In this document: in pieces, positions 17,475-26,946 of the stretch
Numbering within the stretch: the stretch's first letter is position 1
How the letters are laid out: each line of letters opens with the position of its first letter
Source: an uncultured delta proteobacterium
GTDB lineage: Bacteria > Myxococcota_A > UBA9160 > JAFDET01
Direction: 5' to 3'
Length of the DNA stretch: 64,000 bases
NCBI GenBank assembly: GCA_947259215.1
Contig: CAMYLJ010000010.1
Coordinates: 73,891-137,890, forward strand
The notes under the pieces: generated by a model
The model's input: the letters and a program-made list of their open reading frames with translations, nothing else
Told to the model about the DNA's origin: nothing
Database searches by the model: none
Position numbers and translations under genes: made by a program

Positions 17475-19001
17475 TCAGCCCCCCAGCAGGTTCTCCTTGG
17501 TCCGCTTCCTGCGCTGGTAGAGCTCGTACTGGAGGCTCAAGGCGAAGTAGTACTTGTTGATGCTCGCCACGTACCTCACGGGCTCCCAGCCCACCTCCTG
17601 CAGCATGATCTGCTCGACGTTGGCGAACCACACGTCCGGGTCGTAGCCCAGCTCGGGCGCCTTGCGCCGCAGGCGCCGCACCCGGTTCGGCCCGGCGTTG
17701 TAGGAGGCCAGGGCGAAGTCGACCTGGGCGCCCGGGCGCACTCCGGGATCGTCGAAGTAGTGCTCGCGCATCCAGTCCAGGTATTTCGCCCCCGCGTGGA
17801 TGTTGCTCTCCAGGTTCTCCGGGTCCTGGATGCCCATGGCCGCGGCGGTCTTCGGCAGCACCTGCATGATGCCCACGGCGCCGGCGCGGCTGCGGGCGTT
17901 GTGGTCGAAGCGCGACTCCTGGAACGCCAGCGCCGCCAGGGTGAGCCAGTCGATGTCGTAGCGCTCGCCGTACTTGCGGAAGAGATCTTCCAGCTCGAGC
18001 AGCCGTGCGTCTTCTCCTACGGACGGCCCGCGAACCCAGCGCGCATCCTTGAAGTAGCGCTTGAAGAGCACGTTCCCGATCAAGGTGCCTTGACGATGGG
18101 CGCGCGCGAAGGCGTTCAGGTCGGCCAGGAGCTCCGGGTTGCCCGGGCGCACCGCCCAGGCGATGTCGCCGCCCTCGTGGACCACCAGATCGTCCCGGAT
18201 CACGAGCTCCGGAAAGACGCCGGACCAGATCTGGGCCACGTGCCGATCGGACACGGTGAAGGGGATCACCTCCCCCTGCACCAGCTCCAGCAGGTCTTCG
18301 ACGGTCAGCTGCTCCGGTGCCTCCCTCACGTCGGCCTCGGGGACGGCGGTGGACAGGTGGTCGAAGTGGCTGCTGCCCCGCGCCACGTACACCGTCTGGC
18401 CCGCAAGCTCGTCCAGTGACTCCAGCTCGACGTCGGCGCGCGTCACGATCACCTCGTTCACGCCCCTCAGGTACGGCTCGCTGAACGCCACCAACTTCGC
18501 GCGCTCGGGGGTGACGGTGAGGCCTGCGGCTGCGATGTCACCTTCTCCAGCCAGGAGCGCCGGTAGTACCTCGTTGAAGGGAACCGGGAGGAAGAGCATC
18601 TTGAAGCGCCGGCGCCCGTTCTTCTCGTCCAGCCGCTTCTCGTACTTCCCGAGCAGCTCGTACTCGAAGCCACGAAGGCGGTTCTGGATGAAGAAGAAGT
18701 TGGTCCGGCTCGGCGTGACGATCACGCCGATCGAGCCGCGCCCGAGGATCTCGGGCAGGTCCGAGAAGTCGGGGAGCCGGGCGCGGCGGATCAGGGGGGA
18801 GTCGCGGCGCTCGTCGAACTCCGCCTGGTTCGGATGCGGGTCGTCGGACGCCTCGATCGGGCCCGGTACTGCGGGATCCGACTCGGCCGTGGCTTCGGCG
18901 AGGGGTGCGTCCAGCTCCGGGACCGGGACCCCGCGATCCTCGTCCGAGCAGGCCAGGATGAGCGAGGCGAGCACGGCGGCGAGCGGCAGCGTTCGGCGCA
19001 T
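17475..19001 (-). CDS. mltF: MltF-like membrane-bound lytic transglycosylase
   Basis: A 508-residue lipoprotein (lipobox LILAC, Cys18) with two domains. The first is a periplasmic solute-binding-like (SBP_bac_3) region of about residues 75-310. The second is a C-terminal SLT lysozyme-like domain with the catalytic glutamate in AFQESRFDHNARSRAG followed by GIMQVLP and YNAGPNRV. This is the MltF architecture (E. coli MltF is 518 aa), a peptidoglycan-cleaving outer-membrane enzyme. The start ATG at 19001 is well placed before the signal peptide. It is convergent with the hydrolase gene at 16016-17473. Confidence 0.92.
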   Translation of the reverse strand: MRRTLPLAAVLASLILACSDEDRGVPVPELDAPLAEATAESDPAVPGPIEASDDPHPNQAEFDERRDSPLIRRARLPDFSDLPEILGRGSIGVIVTPSRTNFFFIQNRLRGFEYELLGKYEKRLDEKNGRRRFKMLFLPVPFNEVLPALLAGEGDIAAAGLTVTPERAKLVAFSEPYLRGVNEVIVTRADVELESLDELAGQTVYVARGSSHFDHLSTAVPEADVREAPEQLTVEDLLELVQGEVIPFTVSDRHVAQIWSGVFPELVIRDDLVVHEGGDIAWAVRPGNPELLADLNAFARAHRQGTLIGNVLFKRYFKDARWVRGPSVGEDARLLELEDLFRKYGERYDIDWLTLAALAFQESRFDHNARSRAGAVGIMQVLPKTAAAMGIQDPENLESNIHAGAKYLDWMREHYFDDPGVRPGAQVDFALASYNAGPNRVRRLRRKAPELGYDPDVWFANVEQIMLQEVGWEPVRYVASINKYYFALSLQYELYQRRKRTKENLLGG

Positions 19002-19031
19002 CCGGGTCTCCGTGGGAGGAACGCGCGTAGG

Positions 19032-20258
19032 CTAGCGCTCCCCGGCCGGCACGCGCAGGGCCGCGATGGAGATCGCCGCGATCACGAACGCCAGGCCGTA
19101 GACCCGGAAGGCCCAGTCGTAGGACCCGGTGACGTCGAACACCCAGCCGCCGAAGGGCACCCCGATCGCGTTCAGCGGCACCTGGAAGGGGCGCAGCAGG
19201 CCCATCGCCTTGCCGTAGGACCAGCGGCCGAACGCCTGCCCGGTGAGGGTGGCGCTGAGCGGCACCATCCCGCCCATTCCGAAGCCGAAGACGGCGGCGG
19301 CGCCGTACAGTCCGGCCAGGCCTGACGCCGAGGCCAGCCCGGTCAGTCCCAGGATCTGGGCGGCGAGCGAGGTCCAGACCGCGAGGCGGCCGTCGTAGCG
19401 GTCCGCCAGCGCGCCGAACACGAACTTCCCCGCGATGCCGCAGCCCGCCGTGACCGCGAGCACCGCCGCCGCCCGGTACGGGTCGACCCCCTGGTCGGTC
19501 ACGTGGGGGACCATGTGGGTGAGCACGCCCGAAAGCGCGAACATCCCGAGGCCGAAGGTCGCGACCAGCGACCAGAAGCTCGGCGCCCGCAGGAGCTCCC
19601 GGGTGCGCCAGGTACGCTCGTCGACCGGCACGTGATCGGCGGGAGGCGGAGGCGCGCCATCCGGGCGCAGGCCCATGTCCTCGGGCCGCTTCACCACGTA
19701 GAGCGCGACGATGGGCGTCACCAGGAGCAGCGTGCCCAGTGCGTAGACCTGGTAGGTGCCGCGCCAGCCCACCTGGGAGACCAGCCAGGTGGCGACGGCC
19801 GGCATCACGACGCCCGAGAGCGAGACGCCGATGGTGGCGATTCCCAACGCGAGCCCGCGCCGGGCCACGAACCAGTTGGCGACCAGGGTGGCGGCAGCGA
19901 GGTTGCCCATGGCCAGGTTGCCGAGCCCGATGAAGATCCCGAAGACGGCGTAGTACGCCCACAGGCTCTCCACCTGGGAGAGCAGCGCAAACCCGGCCGC
20001 GCTGGTCACGGTGCCGGCGAGCATGAAGGTCCGGATGGAATGCCGGTCGATGGCGCGGCCCAGGAACGGCGCCGCCAGCCCGCCGACGATGTTCACCACC
20101 ATCAGTCCCGCGCCGACGCCCAGCCGCGAGCCGCCGAAATCCGCGGCCACCGCCTTGAAGAGCACGCCGTAGGAGTAGAAGAGGAAGCCCGTGGCGACGA
20201 AGTCGCACACGAACGCGACGCCGACGATGCGCCAGCCGTAGAAGCCGCGCTCGTTCAC
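19032..20258 (-). CDS. MFS transporter (monocarboxylate/oxalate-type)
   Basis: A 408-residue, 12-segment major facilitator protein. The N-terminal [19 protein letters not shown] and the GRAIDRHSIR loop resemble the monocarboxylate-porter (MCT/OFA) group, as does the cytoplasmic ADRYDGRL loop in the second half. It starts at a GTG (20258) that overlaps the stop of the other MFS gene (GTGA), so the two are translated together. The substrate is probably a carboxylate by family, but this is inference. Confidence 0.86.
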   Translation of the reverse strand: MNERGFYGWRIVGVAFVCDFVATGFLFYSYGVLFKAVAADFGGSRLGVGAGLMVVNIVGGLAAPFLGRAIDRHSIRTFMLAGTVTSAAGFALLSQVESLWAYYAVFGIFIGLGNLAMGNLAAATLVANWFVARRGLALGIATIGVSLSGVVMPAVATWLVSQVGWRGTYQVYALGTLLLVTPIVALYVVKRPEDMGLRPDGAPPPPADHVPVDERTWRTRELLRAPSFWSLVATFGLGMFALSGVLTHMVPHVTDQGVDPYRAAAVLAVTAGCGIAGKFVFGALADRYDGRLAVWTSLAAQILGLTGLASASGLAGLYGAAAVFGFGMGGMVPLSATLTGQAFGRWSYGKAMGLLRPFQVPLNAIGVPFGGWVFDVTGSYDWAFRVYGLAFVIAAISIAALRVPAGER

Positions 20259-21643
20259 GGCTTCGCCCGGCGCGCCTCGAGCTCCGCCAGGATCGCGTGA
20301 TGCACCTCCCGCGAGAGCGGGTAGCTGCGCGCCACCGAGATCGAGATGCTGAGCATGGCGATGGGCACGACGGCCATCAGCACGCGCATGGCGCCGATGG
20401 CGGACTCGGACTGGGTATCTGCGGCCCCGTCGTAGCCCGAGATCCGCAGGGTCACGCCCATCATGAAGATCGCCAGGGCACCGCCGATCTTGCGCAGGAA
20501 CGTGAACATGCCCGAGTACAGCCCCTCGCGGCGTTGGCCCGTGTTGCGCTCGTCCTCGTCGATCACGTCGGGGAGCATGGCCCAGGGCATGAAGTCGGCG
20601 ACGGCGTAGCCGACGCCGGCGAAGCCGGCCACGGCGAAGAGCGCCCAGCGGGGCCAGTCCGGCCCGCCAAGGCCGATCACCGCCTGAGCGACGATCCACC
20701 ACGCCATTCCGGCGATCAGCACGGCGCGTTTGTCCAGGCGGCGTGCCAGGGCCAGCCAGAAGGGCAGGGCCAGGATCACGACGACGATGAAGAGGCCCAG
20801 CGCCTCTTCGAAGTCCTCGCGCCGGCCGATCACCCAGGCGATGTAGTAGAAGAACATCGCGCTCACGAGGTCGATGGCGATCCGACCCGGGATGTAGATG
20901 GCGCACAGGTGCTGGTAGGTCCGGTGGCGGGCGAGCAGCTTCAGGCCCTCGACGACGCCCACCGTCGGTGTCTCGGCCGCCAGCGGTCGCTCCCAGGTGA
21001 AGCGGTGGACCAGCAGCCACGGCACCACGAGCCACACCGAGATCACGAGCGCGGCCTGCGCCCAGGCTGCGGCGTCGTCGCCGCGCGAGCGGGCCATCAC
21101 GCTCATGGAGATCGTCACGAAGACGGCGATGAGGCCCGCGGCCGCCCGGTACGTGTTGAGCGAGGTGCGCTCGTCGTAGTCCCGGGACATTTCGGGGATC
21201 AGCGCCAGATAGGGCACCGACACGACGGTCATCGTGATGCTGAGCACGGTGTAGACGGATGCGTAGTAGGCGAAGCGGGTCCAGTCGGACGCGATCGGTA
21301 CGTCCCACCAGAGCAGGGCGAAGCTCGCCCCGAACGGGAGGCAGCCGAGCAGCATGTAAGGGCGCCGGCGCCCCCCACGCCAGCGGGTGTGGTCGGAGAT
21401 GCGCCCCATCAAGGGATCGGTGAAGGCGTCCACGAAGCGTCCCACCAGGGGCACGGCGCCGGCCAGGTGCGCGGGGAAGTGGACGACGTCGGTCAGGTAG
21501 CGGATGTAGAGCAGGGTCATCGACGTCAGGACGACGTTCACCGTGTGGTCGCCGAGGGAGTAGATGACCTTGATCGGCGCGGTCAGTCGGTGGTCGCGCG
21601 AGGCGGCCGGCGGGGCGGAGGCTTCGGCCATGGGGCGCGACAT
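20255..21643 (-). CDS. GPH-family (glycoside-pentoside-hexuronide) cation symporter
   Basis: A 462-residue MFS/GPH transporter. Signs of the MelB-type family are the N-terminal [14 protein letters not shown], the [27 protein letters not shown] motif region, and the central [19 protein letters not shown] block. Twelve membrane helices can be drawn. The ATG at 21643 lies near the divergent start of the AGCS symporter (21724), leaving a short shared promoter region. Substrates in this family range from sugars to sulfonates and lipids, so the cargo is open. Confidence 0.88.
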   Translation of the reverse strand: MSRPMAEASAPPAASRDHRLTAPIKVIYSLGDHTVNVVLTSMTLLYIRYLTDVVHFPAHLAGAVPLVGRFVDAFTDPLMGRISDHTRWRGGRRRPYMLLGCLPFGASFALLWWDVPIASDWTRFAYYASVYTVLSITMTVVSVPYLALIPEMSRDYDERTSLNTYRAAAGLIAVFVTISMSVMARSRGDDAAAWAQAALVISVWLVVPWLLVHRFTWERPLAAETPTVGVVEGLKLLARHRTYQHLCAIYIPGRIAIDLVSAMFFYYIAWVIGRREDFEEALGLFIVVVILALPFWLALARRLDKRAVLIAGMAWWIVAQAVIGLGGPDWPRWALFAVAGFAGVGYAVADFMPWAMLPDVIDEDERNTGQRREGLYSGMFTFLRKIGGALAIFMMGVTLRISGYDGAADTQSESAIGAMRVLMAVVPIAMLSISISVARSYPLSREVHHAILAELEARRAKP

Positions 21644-21723
21644 TGTACGTCTTCTTGACCCGCGTCCGGGCGGCGCCTAGGCTGCCCGCGAGCCCTCCCG
21701 CCCCCCTCCGGCGGTGCACCCGT

Positions 21724-23259
21724 ATGGGCGATTCGTCCGCGTTCGAAGCCTTCCTGAGCCAGGCCTCCGACGTCGTCTGGGGGCCGCTCTTGATCCCGCT
21801 GCTGGCGGCGACCGGCATCTACCTCACCCTGCGTCTGCGCGGCCTCCAGTTCCGCGAGCTCGGGCGTTCGCTCTGGCTCGCGTTGGTCGTGCGCAAGGAG
21901 GAAGGCGCCGAGGGCGACATCTCCCACTTCCAGGCGTTGATGACGGCCCTCGCCGCCACGGTGGGGACGGGCAACATCGCCGGGGTGGCGACGGCGATCG
22001 CGGCCGGCGGCCCAGGTGCGCTCTTCTGGATGTGGATGACCGGGCTGGTGGGAATGGCCACCAAGTATGCGGAGGCCCTGCTGTCGGTGCGCTACCGCAC
22101 CATCGACTCCCGGGGTCACGCGGCGGGTGGGCCCATGTACTTCCTGGCGCTGGGGCTGCCGCGGCACGGTGGGCGCTGGCTGGGTGCCGCCTTCGCGTTC
22201 TTCGCCGCCATCGCGGCCTTCGGGATCGGCAACGGCGTGCAGTCCGCCGAGGTGGGACGCGCCCTCGAGGCCACCTTCGGCTGGAACCCGCTGCGGGTGC
22301 AGATCGTGCTGGCGCTCGCGGTGGGCGGGGTGATCCTCGGCGGGATCCGGATGCTCGGGCGCGTGGCGGCGGTGCTGGTGCCGCTGATGATCGTCTTCTA
22401 CGTGGTCGCCGCGCTGGTGATCCTGGTGCTGAACGCGGCCGAGATTCCGACGGCCCTGGCCGCCGTGTTCCGCGGTGCTTTCGGCGCAGAGGCGCTCGGC
22501 GGCGGGCTCGCGGGGGCGGGCGTGCGCGCCGCCGTGCGCTTCGGTGTGGCTCGCGGGATCTTCTCCAACGAGAGCGGCCTCGGCTCGGCGGGCATCGCGG
22601 CCGCCGCGGCCCAGACGCGCGAGCCCGTGCGCCAGGCCCTGGTCTCGATGACCCAGACCTTCATCGACACGCTGGTGATCTGCACCCTCACCGGCCTCGT
22701 CATCCTCACGACCGTGGCGCGTGACGCGGAGCGCGCCGCATCCGCGGACACGCTTCCGCTTGCGGAGGTGGTCGAGCGACTGGCGCCCGCGGTGGCAGAC
22801 GGTCGCCTCGACCTGGCGGCGCCGGATCTTCCCGAGCGCGCCGACGAGCTGGCGCCCGGCACCGGGTCAGCGGCTCGCCTGGCCCGCTGGCGGCTCGTCT
22901 CCGGCTCGGAGTCCACCGCGCTGGCCTTCCGCGAGGGCCTGCCAGGCGGCTTCGGCGGCGCCGTCGTCTCGATCGGACTGGCGCTCTTCGCCTTCTCCAC
23001 CATTCTCGGCTGGAGCTACTACGGCGAGAAGTCGGTGGAGTACCTTCTCGGCGTGCGGGCCGTCGTGCCCTATCGCCTGCTGTTCGCGGCGATGGTGGTC
23101 GGCGGGCCGGTCTGGCTGGGCACGACCGCGGTGTGGACCTTCTCGGACGTGATGAACGGGCTGATGGCGATTCCCAACCTGATCGGGCTGCTGCTGCTCT
23201 CCGGGGTCGTGGTGGCCGAGACGCGCGCGTGGCTGGCGGCTCACGAGGAGGCGGAGTGA
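21724..23259 (+). CDS. Sodium:alanine symporter (AGCS family)
   Basis: A 511-residue membrane symporter for alanine or glycine with Na+ or H+. The family signature is [21 protein letters not shown] (about 78-98), followed by the conserved [18 protein letters not shown] and [13 protein letters not shown] hydrophilic insertion of about 70 residues (roughly 340-410, rich in Asp/Glu/Ala) lies between late helices and is longer than in characterised members. The stop overlaps the GTG of the HAD gene. Translation probably starts at 21724, since the open frame upstream lacks membrane segments. Confidence 0.92.
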   Translation: MGDSSAFEAFLSQASDVVWGPLLIPLLAATGIYLTLRLRGLQFRELGRSLWLALVVRKEEGAEGDISHFQALMTALAATVGTGNIAGVATAIAAGGPGALFWMWMTGLVGMATKYAEALLSVRYRTIDSRGHAAGGPMYFLALGLPRHGGRWLGAAFAFFAAIAAFGIGNGVQSAEVGRALEATFGWNPLRVQIVLALAVGGVILGGIRMLGRVAAVLVPLMIVFYVVAALVILVLNAAEIPTALAAVFRGAFGAEALGGGLAGAGVRAAVRFGVARGIFSNESGLGSAGIAAAAAQTREPVRQALVSMTQTFIDTLVICTLTGLVILTTVARDAERAASADTLPLAEVVERLAPAVADGRLDLAAPDLPERADELAPGTGSAARLARWRLVSGSESTALAFREGLPGGFGGAVVSIGLALFAFSTILGWSYYGEKSVEYLLGVRAVVPYRLLFAAMVVGGPVWLGTTAVWTFSDVMNGLMAIPNLIGLLLLSGVVVAETRAWLAAHEEAE

Positions 23260-23852
23260 TCCGCGCGGTGCTCTTCGACCTCGACGGCGTGCTGGTGGAC
23301 AGCTACGAGGTGTGGTTCCAGGCCATGAACGCCGTGGCGCAGGATCTCGCGTGCCCCCCGATCTCGCGCGAGGCGTTCGCCGACTCGTGGGGCCAGGGCA
23401 TCGAGCAGGACGTCGAGCGCTTCTTCCCCGGTCGCACGATCCCGGAGCTCGAGGAGCGCTACGAGCGCGCGTACCCGCGTCATCTGGAGCACCTGCGGGT
23501 GGATCCGGACGCGGCAGGGCTGCTGGCCGCGCTGCGGGAGCGGGGTCTCGGAACGGCGCTGATCACCAACACGCCCGGCGGGCTCGCCCGCAGCGTCCTG
23601 GAGTGCGCGGGTCTGACCTTGGATGCGGTCGTGGGCGGCACCGACGTGCCGCGGGGCAAGCCCGCGCCCGACATGGTGCTGCGTGCCTGCGCGCTGCTCG
23701 AGGTGCCGCCGGAGGCGGCCGTGGTCGTGGGCGACACCGCCTACGACCGCGACGCGGCAGCGGCCGCCGGCGTGCCGTTCATCGGCGTGCGCTGCGAGGG
23801 CGCGCAGCGGGTCGAGGTGCTCGGCGCCGTGGCCGAACGACTCAGCGCGTGA
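23256..23852 (+). CDS. HAD-superfamily phosphatase (phosphoglycolate phosphatase-like)
   Basis: A 198-residue HAD hydrolase with all four motifs: [10 protein letters not shown] (motif I, nucleophile Asp), TNTPGG (II), RGKPAPDMV (III) and [11 protein letters not shown] (IV). The alpha-helical cap after motif I (about 15-75) places it with Gph/PGMB-type enzymes acting on small phosphate esters. The GTG start at 23256 overlaps the AGCS stop, and its stop overlaps the next gene, so three genes form one coupled unit. The substrate is unknown. Confidence 0.88.
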   Translation: MIRAVLFDLDGVLVDSYEVWFQAMNAVAQDLACPPISREAFADSWGQGIEQDVERFFPGRTIPELEERYERAYPRHLEHLRVDPDAAGLLAALRERGLGTALITNTPGGLARSVLECAGLTLDAVVGGTDVPRGKPAPDMVLRACALLEVPPEAAVVVGDTAYDRDAAAAAGVPFIGVRCEGAQRVEVLGAVAERLSA

Positions 23853-24376
23853 GCGCCAACGTCGAGCTGAAGGCGCGCTGTGCGGATCTGGCGGAGGTGC
23901 GGCGGCGCGCGCAGGCGCTGGCGACCGAGAGCGTCGGTCTCGACCGCCAGCTGGACACCTACTTCCGGGCGCGGGAGGGCCGGCTCAAGCTGCGTGAGTC
24001 GAGCCTCTCGGGCGGCCAGCTGATCCCCTACCTGCGCCCGGACCGGACCGACGCCCGGCGCTCGGACTACCGGGTCGTGCCGGTGCCGGACCCGAAGGGC
24101 ACCCGCGACCTGCTGGCGCGCATCCTCGGCGTGCAGCGGGTGGTGCGCAAGCAACGCGAGATCTTCCTGTACGAGAACGTCCGCATCCACCTCGACCGCG
24201 TGGAGGGCCTCGGGAGCTTCGTCGAGCTGGAAGCAGTCTGGGACGGAGCCCCTGCGGGCGAGGCGGAGCAGTACCGCAAGATCCGCTTCCTGGTCGAGGC
24301 GCTCGGGATCGAGGACGCCGATCGCGTCGCGTGCTCCTACGAGGGCCTGCTCGCGGGGAACGAAGGCGAATCGTGA
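23849..24376 (+). CDS. CYTH-domain protein (class IV adenylate cyclase/thiamine-triphosphatase-like)
   Basis: A 175-residue CYTH tunnel-fold protein. The N-terminal ExExK-like strand reads NVELKAR (first acidic residue replaced by Asn). Later charged strands are RLKLRES, IPYLRPDRTDARRSDYR, VVRKQREIFLYENVRIHLDRVEGLGSFVELE. This pattern is closest to the small CyaB-like group that binds triphosphates or phosphorylated nucleotides. It starts with a GTG overlapping the HAD stop. Its tie to a HAD phosphatase suggests a joint role in nucleotide or triphosphate turnover, which is inference. Confidence 0.82.
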   Translation: MSANVELKARCADLAEVRRRAQALATESVGLDRQLDTYFRAREGRLKLRESSLSGGQLIPYLRPDRTDARRSDYRVVPVPDPKGTRDLLARILGVQRVVRKQREIFLYENVRIHLDRVEGLGSFVELEAVWDGAPAGEAEQYRKIRFLVEALGIEDADRVACSYEGLLAGNEGES

Positions 24377-24419
24377 ATTCGTCGCGGCGCCGTCGGCGCC
24401 GCCGGTGGAGGTGAACGAC

Positions 24420-25097
24420 ATGGCAACCTGGCTGACGATCTTCATCTGGTGGCTCGCATTCGCCGCGTCGCACATGACGCTCTCGTCCGTGCGCGTGCGC
24501 ACGCCCATGATCGCCATGCTGGGCGCTCGGGGCTTCCAGGGGCTCTACTCGCTGGTGGCCTTCGCCACCTTCATCCCCTTCGTGTCCATCTGGGTCGGCG
24601 ACATCCACGGGGGGCCGCTCTTCTGGAACCTGCGGGGCGTTCCGGGCCTGCGCATCCTGTGCATCGCGCTGTCGCTGGCGGGCTTCGTGCTGATGTTCCT
24701 GGCGCTGCTCCAGCCGAGTCCCACGAGCCTGGTGCCCGGCGGCGCAAAGCGCGCCTACGGGGTGAATCGCGTCACCCGGCACGCGCTCTTCATGGGCGTG
24801 GTCCTGTGGACCGTGCCCCACCTGCTGCTGAACGGCTGGGCGTCGGACGTGGTCTTCTTTGGAGGTCTCGCGGTCTTCAGCGTGATGGGGAGCCTGCACC
24901 AGGACGCCCGCAAGCGCGCCGCCGACGACGAGGGCGCCCTCGTCGCCTTCTACGAGGAGACCTCGGTCGTGCCCTTCGGCGCGATCCTGGCCGGTCGCCA
25001 GAAGCTGGCCCTGGGAGAGCTCTCGTGGGTCGCGGTCGCGCTCGGCCTGGGCGCCGGCATCGCGCTCTACCTCTTCCACGACGGCATCTTCCGCTAG
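24420..25097 (+). CDS. NnrU-family membrane protein
   Basis: A 225-residue protein with five or six hydrophobic segments and the NnrU-type features AFAASHMTLSS near the N-terminus and GVNRVTRHALFMGVVLW in the centre. NnrU-like proteins are often found with denitrification or isoprenoid genes, but their activity is not well defined. The ATG at 24420 follows a strong GGAGGTG ribosome site, so it was preferred over the GTG 15 bp upstream. It lies 43 bp after the CYTH gene and may be in the same transcript. Confidence 0.8.
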   Translation: MATWLTIFIWWLAFAASHMTLSSVRVRTPMIAMLGARGFQGLYSLVAFATFIPFVSIWVGDIHGGPLFWNLRGVPGLRILCIALSLAGFVLMFLALLQPSPTSLVPGGAKRAYGVNRVTRHALFMGVVLWTVPHLLLNGWASDVVFFGGLAVFSVMGSLHQDARKRAADDEGALVAFYEETSVVPFGAILAGRQKLALGELSWVAVALGLGAGIALYLFHDGIFR

Positions 25098-25105
25098 AAA
25101 AGAAC

Positions 25106-25128
25106 GGGGCGGCCCGACGGGCCGCCCC
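25106..25128 (-). terminator. Intrinsic terminator of the 25-28 kb minus-strand operon
   Basis: A perfect 10-bp GC stem (25106-25115 with 25119-25128) closes a 3-nt loop. Read on the minus strand it is followed directly by GTTCTTTTC, the T-rich tail expected of a rho-independent terminator. It lies 27 bp past the stop of the SDR-MaoC gene. On the plus strand no T-run follows, so it should act mainly on the minus-strand transcript. Confidence 0.75.
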
Positions 25129-25155
25129 AGGATCGATTCCGATCGCGTGCGTGGG

Positions 25156-26946
25156 CTAACGCAGGCGTAGCGCCGCGTTGGTGATGACCGGCGTGCCGCG
25201 CTCCTTCGTCTGAGCGGAGACGAGAAGCTGGTCGTCGCCTTCCTTCCAGATCGAGGTCACGAGCGTCTCGCCCGGGAAGACGACGCCGGCGAAGCGGGCC
25301 TGGTAGCCCGCCACCTTCGTCACGTCCCCGCCGAGGGCCGCGTCCACCGCCGCCTTGCACACGATTCCGTACGAGCACAGCCCGTGCAGGATCGGGACGT
25401 CGAAGCCGCCCAGCTTGGCGAACTCCGGATCCGCGTGGAGCGGGTTCTTGTCGCCGGACAGGCGGTAGAGCAGCGCCTGGCTCGGGCGCGTCGCCGACTC
25501 CGCCACCAGGTCCGGATCGCGATCCGGCGGCGCGTGGCCCGCCTTGGGGCCGGAGTCGCCCCCGAATCCGCCCTCGCCCCGCAGGAAGAGCGACGACCGG
25601 TTCACGAACAGCACGTTGCCGTCCTCGTCCTTGGTCTCCGCCTCGAGGATCACGAGCGCCGCCTTGCCCTTGTCGTAGATCTCGGCGACGCGGGCGTCGG
25701 TGGTGGAGTTGGCGGCGGTCGGGATCGGCCCATTCAGCTGGATCTCCTGCTCTCCGTGCAGCAGCAGCATCGGGTTGAACGAGATTCCCTCGACGCTCCC
25801 GATCCCCATCAGGGCCCCGAACGACGGGATCGTCGCGAAGCTCGGCAGCACCTTCAGGTTCTTCTCGTAGGCGTACTCCAGCTCGCCGGCATCGGTCTGG
25901 TCCGGCTCGCCGGCTCCGACGCCCAGGGCGTACAGGATCACCGAGTCGGGGTTCCAGGCGTGGGTCACCGGCGGCAGCTGGGCTCCCAGCGCCTTCGACG
26001 GATCGATCGGCACGGCGGCTAGCCCCGCGCCTTCAGGGATTCCATCACCGCCTGCATCTCGCCGGCGATGCTGTCCGGCACCGTGTAGCCGTCCTGGTCG
26101 CGGATCGTGCTGGTCGCGGATCGTGTCCAGGTTCGCCTGGATGTCCTCGGCCGAGGGCACCTCCGGCGTCGGCGTCGTCCAGCCCTTGGCCATGCCCACG
26201 AAGATCCGCGCGTAGCGGCCGCCGCCCACGTCGAAGAGCTCGTGGGTCAGGTCACAGGACTCCGAGCACAGGTAGGTGACGAGCGGCGTCACGTACTCCG
26301 GGTTCAGGTGCTCTGCCATCGGCCCGAGCAGATCCTCGGTGAGCCGCGTCTTGGCGATCGGCGCGATGGTGTTGCACTTGATGTCGTACTTCGCGCCCTC
26401 CACCGCCAGGACGTTCATCAGCCCCACCAGGCCCATCTTCGCCGCGCCGTAGTTGGTCTGGCCGAAGTTGCCGAAGACGCCCGCGCCCGACGCGGTGAGC
26501 AGGATCCGGCCGTAGCCGTTCTCCTTCATGCTTCGGAAGGCCGGCTGGGTGACGTAGAACGCGCCCTTCAAGTGCACATCGATCACGGCCTCGAGGTGCT
26601 CCGGCTCGAGCTTCACGAAGGTCTTGTCGCGCAGGATGCCCGCGTTGTTGATCACGACGTCGAGCCGTCCGAAGTTGTCGAGCGCGGTCTGGACGATCCC
26701 CTGGCCGCCTTCGGGCGTCGCCACGGAGTCGTAGTTGGCCACGGCCTCGCCGCCGGCTTCGACGATCTCCTTCACGGTCTGGTCGGCCATGCTGCTGCCG
26801 CCGCCGGTCCCGTCGGACGAGCCGCCGAGGTCGTTCGCGACGATCTTGGCGCCGCGGCTCGCGAGCTCCAGGGCGTAGGTCTTGCCGAGGCCGCCGCCGG
26901 CCCCGGTGATCACGGCGACGCGGCCGTCGTAGCGGATTTCGCTCAT
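25156..26946 (-). CDS. SDR dehydrogenase-MaoC hydratase fusion (MFE-2-like), fused by a 16-bp duplication
   Basis: One open frame of 596 residues. Residues 1-270 are an SDR like the (3R)-hydroxyacyl-CoA dehydrogenase unit of peroxisomal MFE-2: TGAGGGLGKTY (14-24), NNAG (100-103), catalytic Ser153, Tyr166 and Lys170. Residues about 313-596 form a double-hotdog MaoC/hydratase-2 unit with the SGD..NPLH motif (Asp499, His504). The linker 279-312 is out-of-family text created by a 16-bp tandem duplication. With one repeat removed, the SDR would end at 26019 and a separate hydratase would start at the GTG at 26013. The ATG overlaps the epimerase stop (ATGA). Either a real recent fusion or an assembly/sequencing error. 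Confidence 0.82.
   Translation of the reverse strand: MSEIRYDGRVAVITGAGGGLGKTYALELASRGAKIVANDLGGSSDGTGGGSSMADQTVKEIVEAGGEAVANYDSVATPEGGQGIVQTALDNFGRLDVVINNAGILRDKTFVKLEPEHLEAVIDVHLKGAFYVTQPAFRSMKENGYGRILLTASGAGVFGNFGQTNYGAAKMGLVGLMNVLAVEGAKYDIKCNTIAPIAKTRLTEDLLGPMAEHLNPEYVTPLVTYLCSESCDLTHELFDVGGGRYARIFVGMAKGWTTPTPEVPSAEDIQANLDTIRDQHDPRPGRLHGAGQHRRRDAGGDGIPEGAGLAAVPIDPSKALGAQLPPVTHAWNPDSVILYALGVGAGEPDQTDAGELEYAYEKNLKVLPSFATIPSFGALMGIGSVEGISFNPMLLLHGEQEIQLNGPIPTAANSTTDARVAEIYDKGKAALVILEAETKDEDGNVLFVNRSSLFLRGEGGFGGDSGPKAGHAPPDRDPDLVAESATRPSQALLYRLSGDKNPLHADPEFAKLGGFDVPILHGLCSYGIVCKAAVDAALGGDVTKVAGYQARFAGVVFPGETLVTSIWKEGDDQLLVSAQTKERGTPVITNAALRLR
26094..26125. repeat. Perfect 16-bp tandem duplication at the SDR/MaoC junction
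   Basis: Two identical 16-bp units lie head to tail (26094-26109 and 26110-26125). Because 16 is not a multiple of three, the second unit shifts the reading frame by one. Reading with a single unit gives a natural SDR ending (TIRDQDGYTVPDSIAGEMQ and a TAG at 26021-26019). Reading both units removes that stop and enters the MaoC frame. This is a textbook replication-slippage product. Confidence 0.9.
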
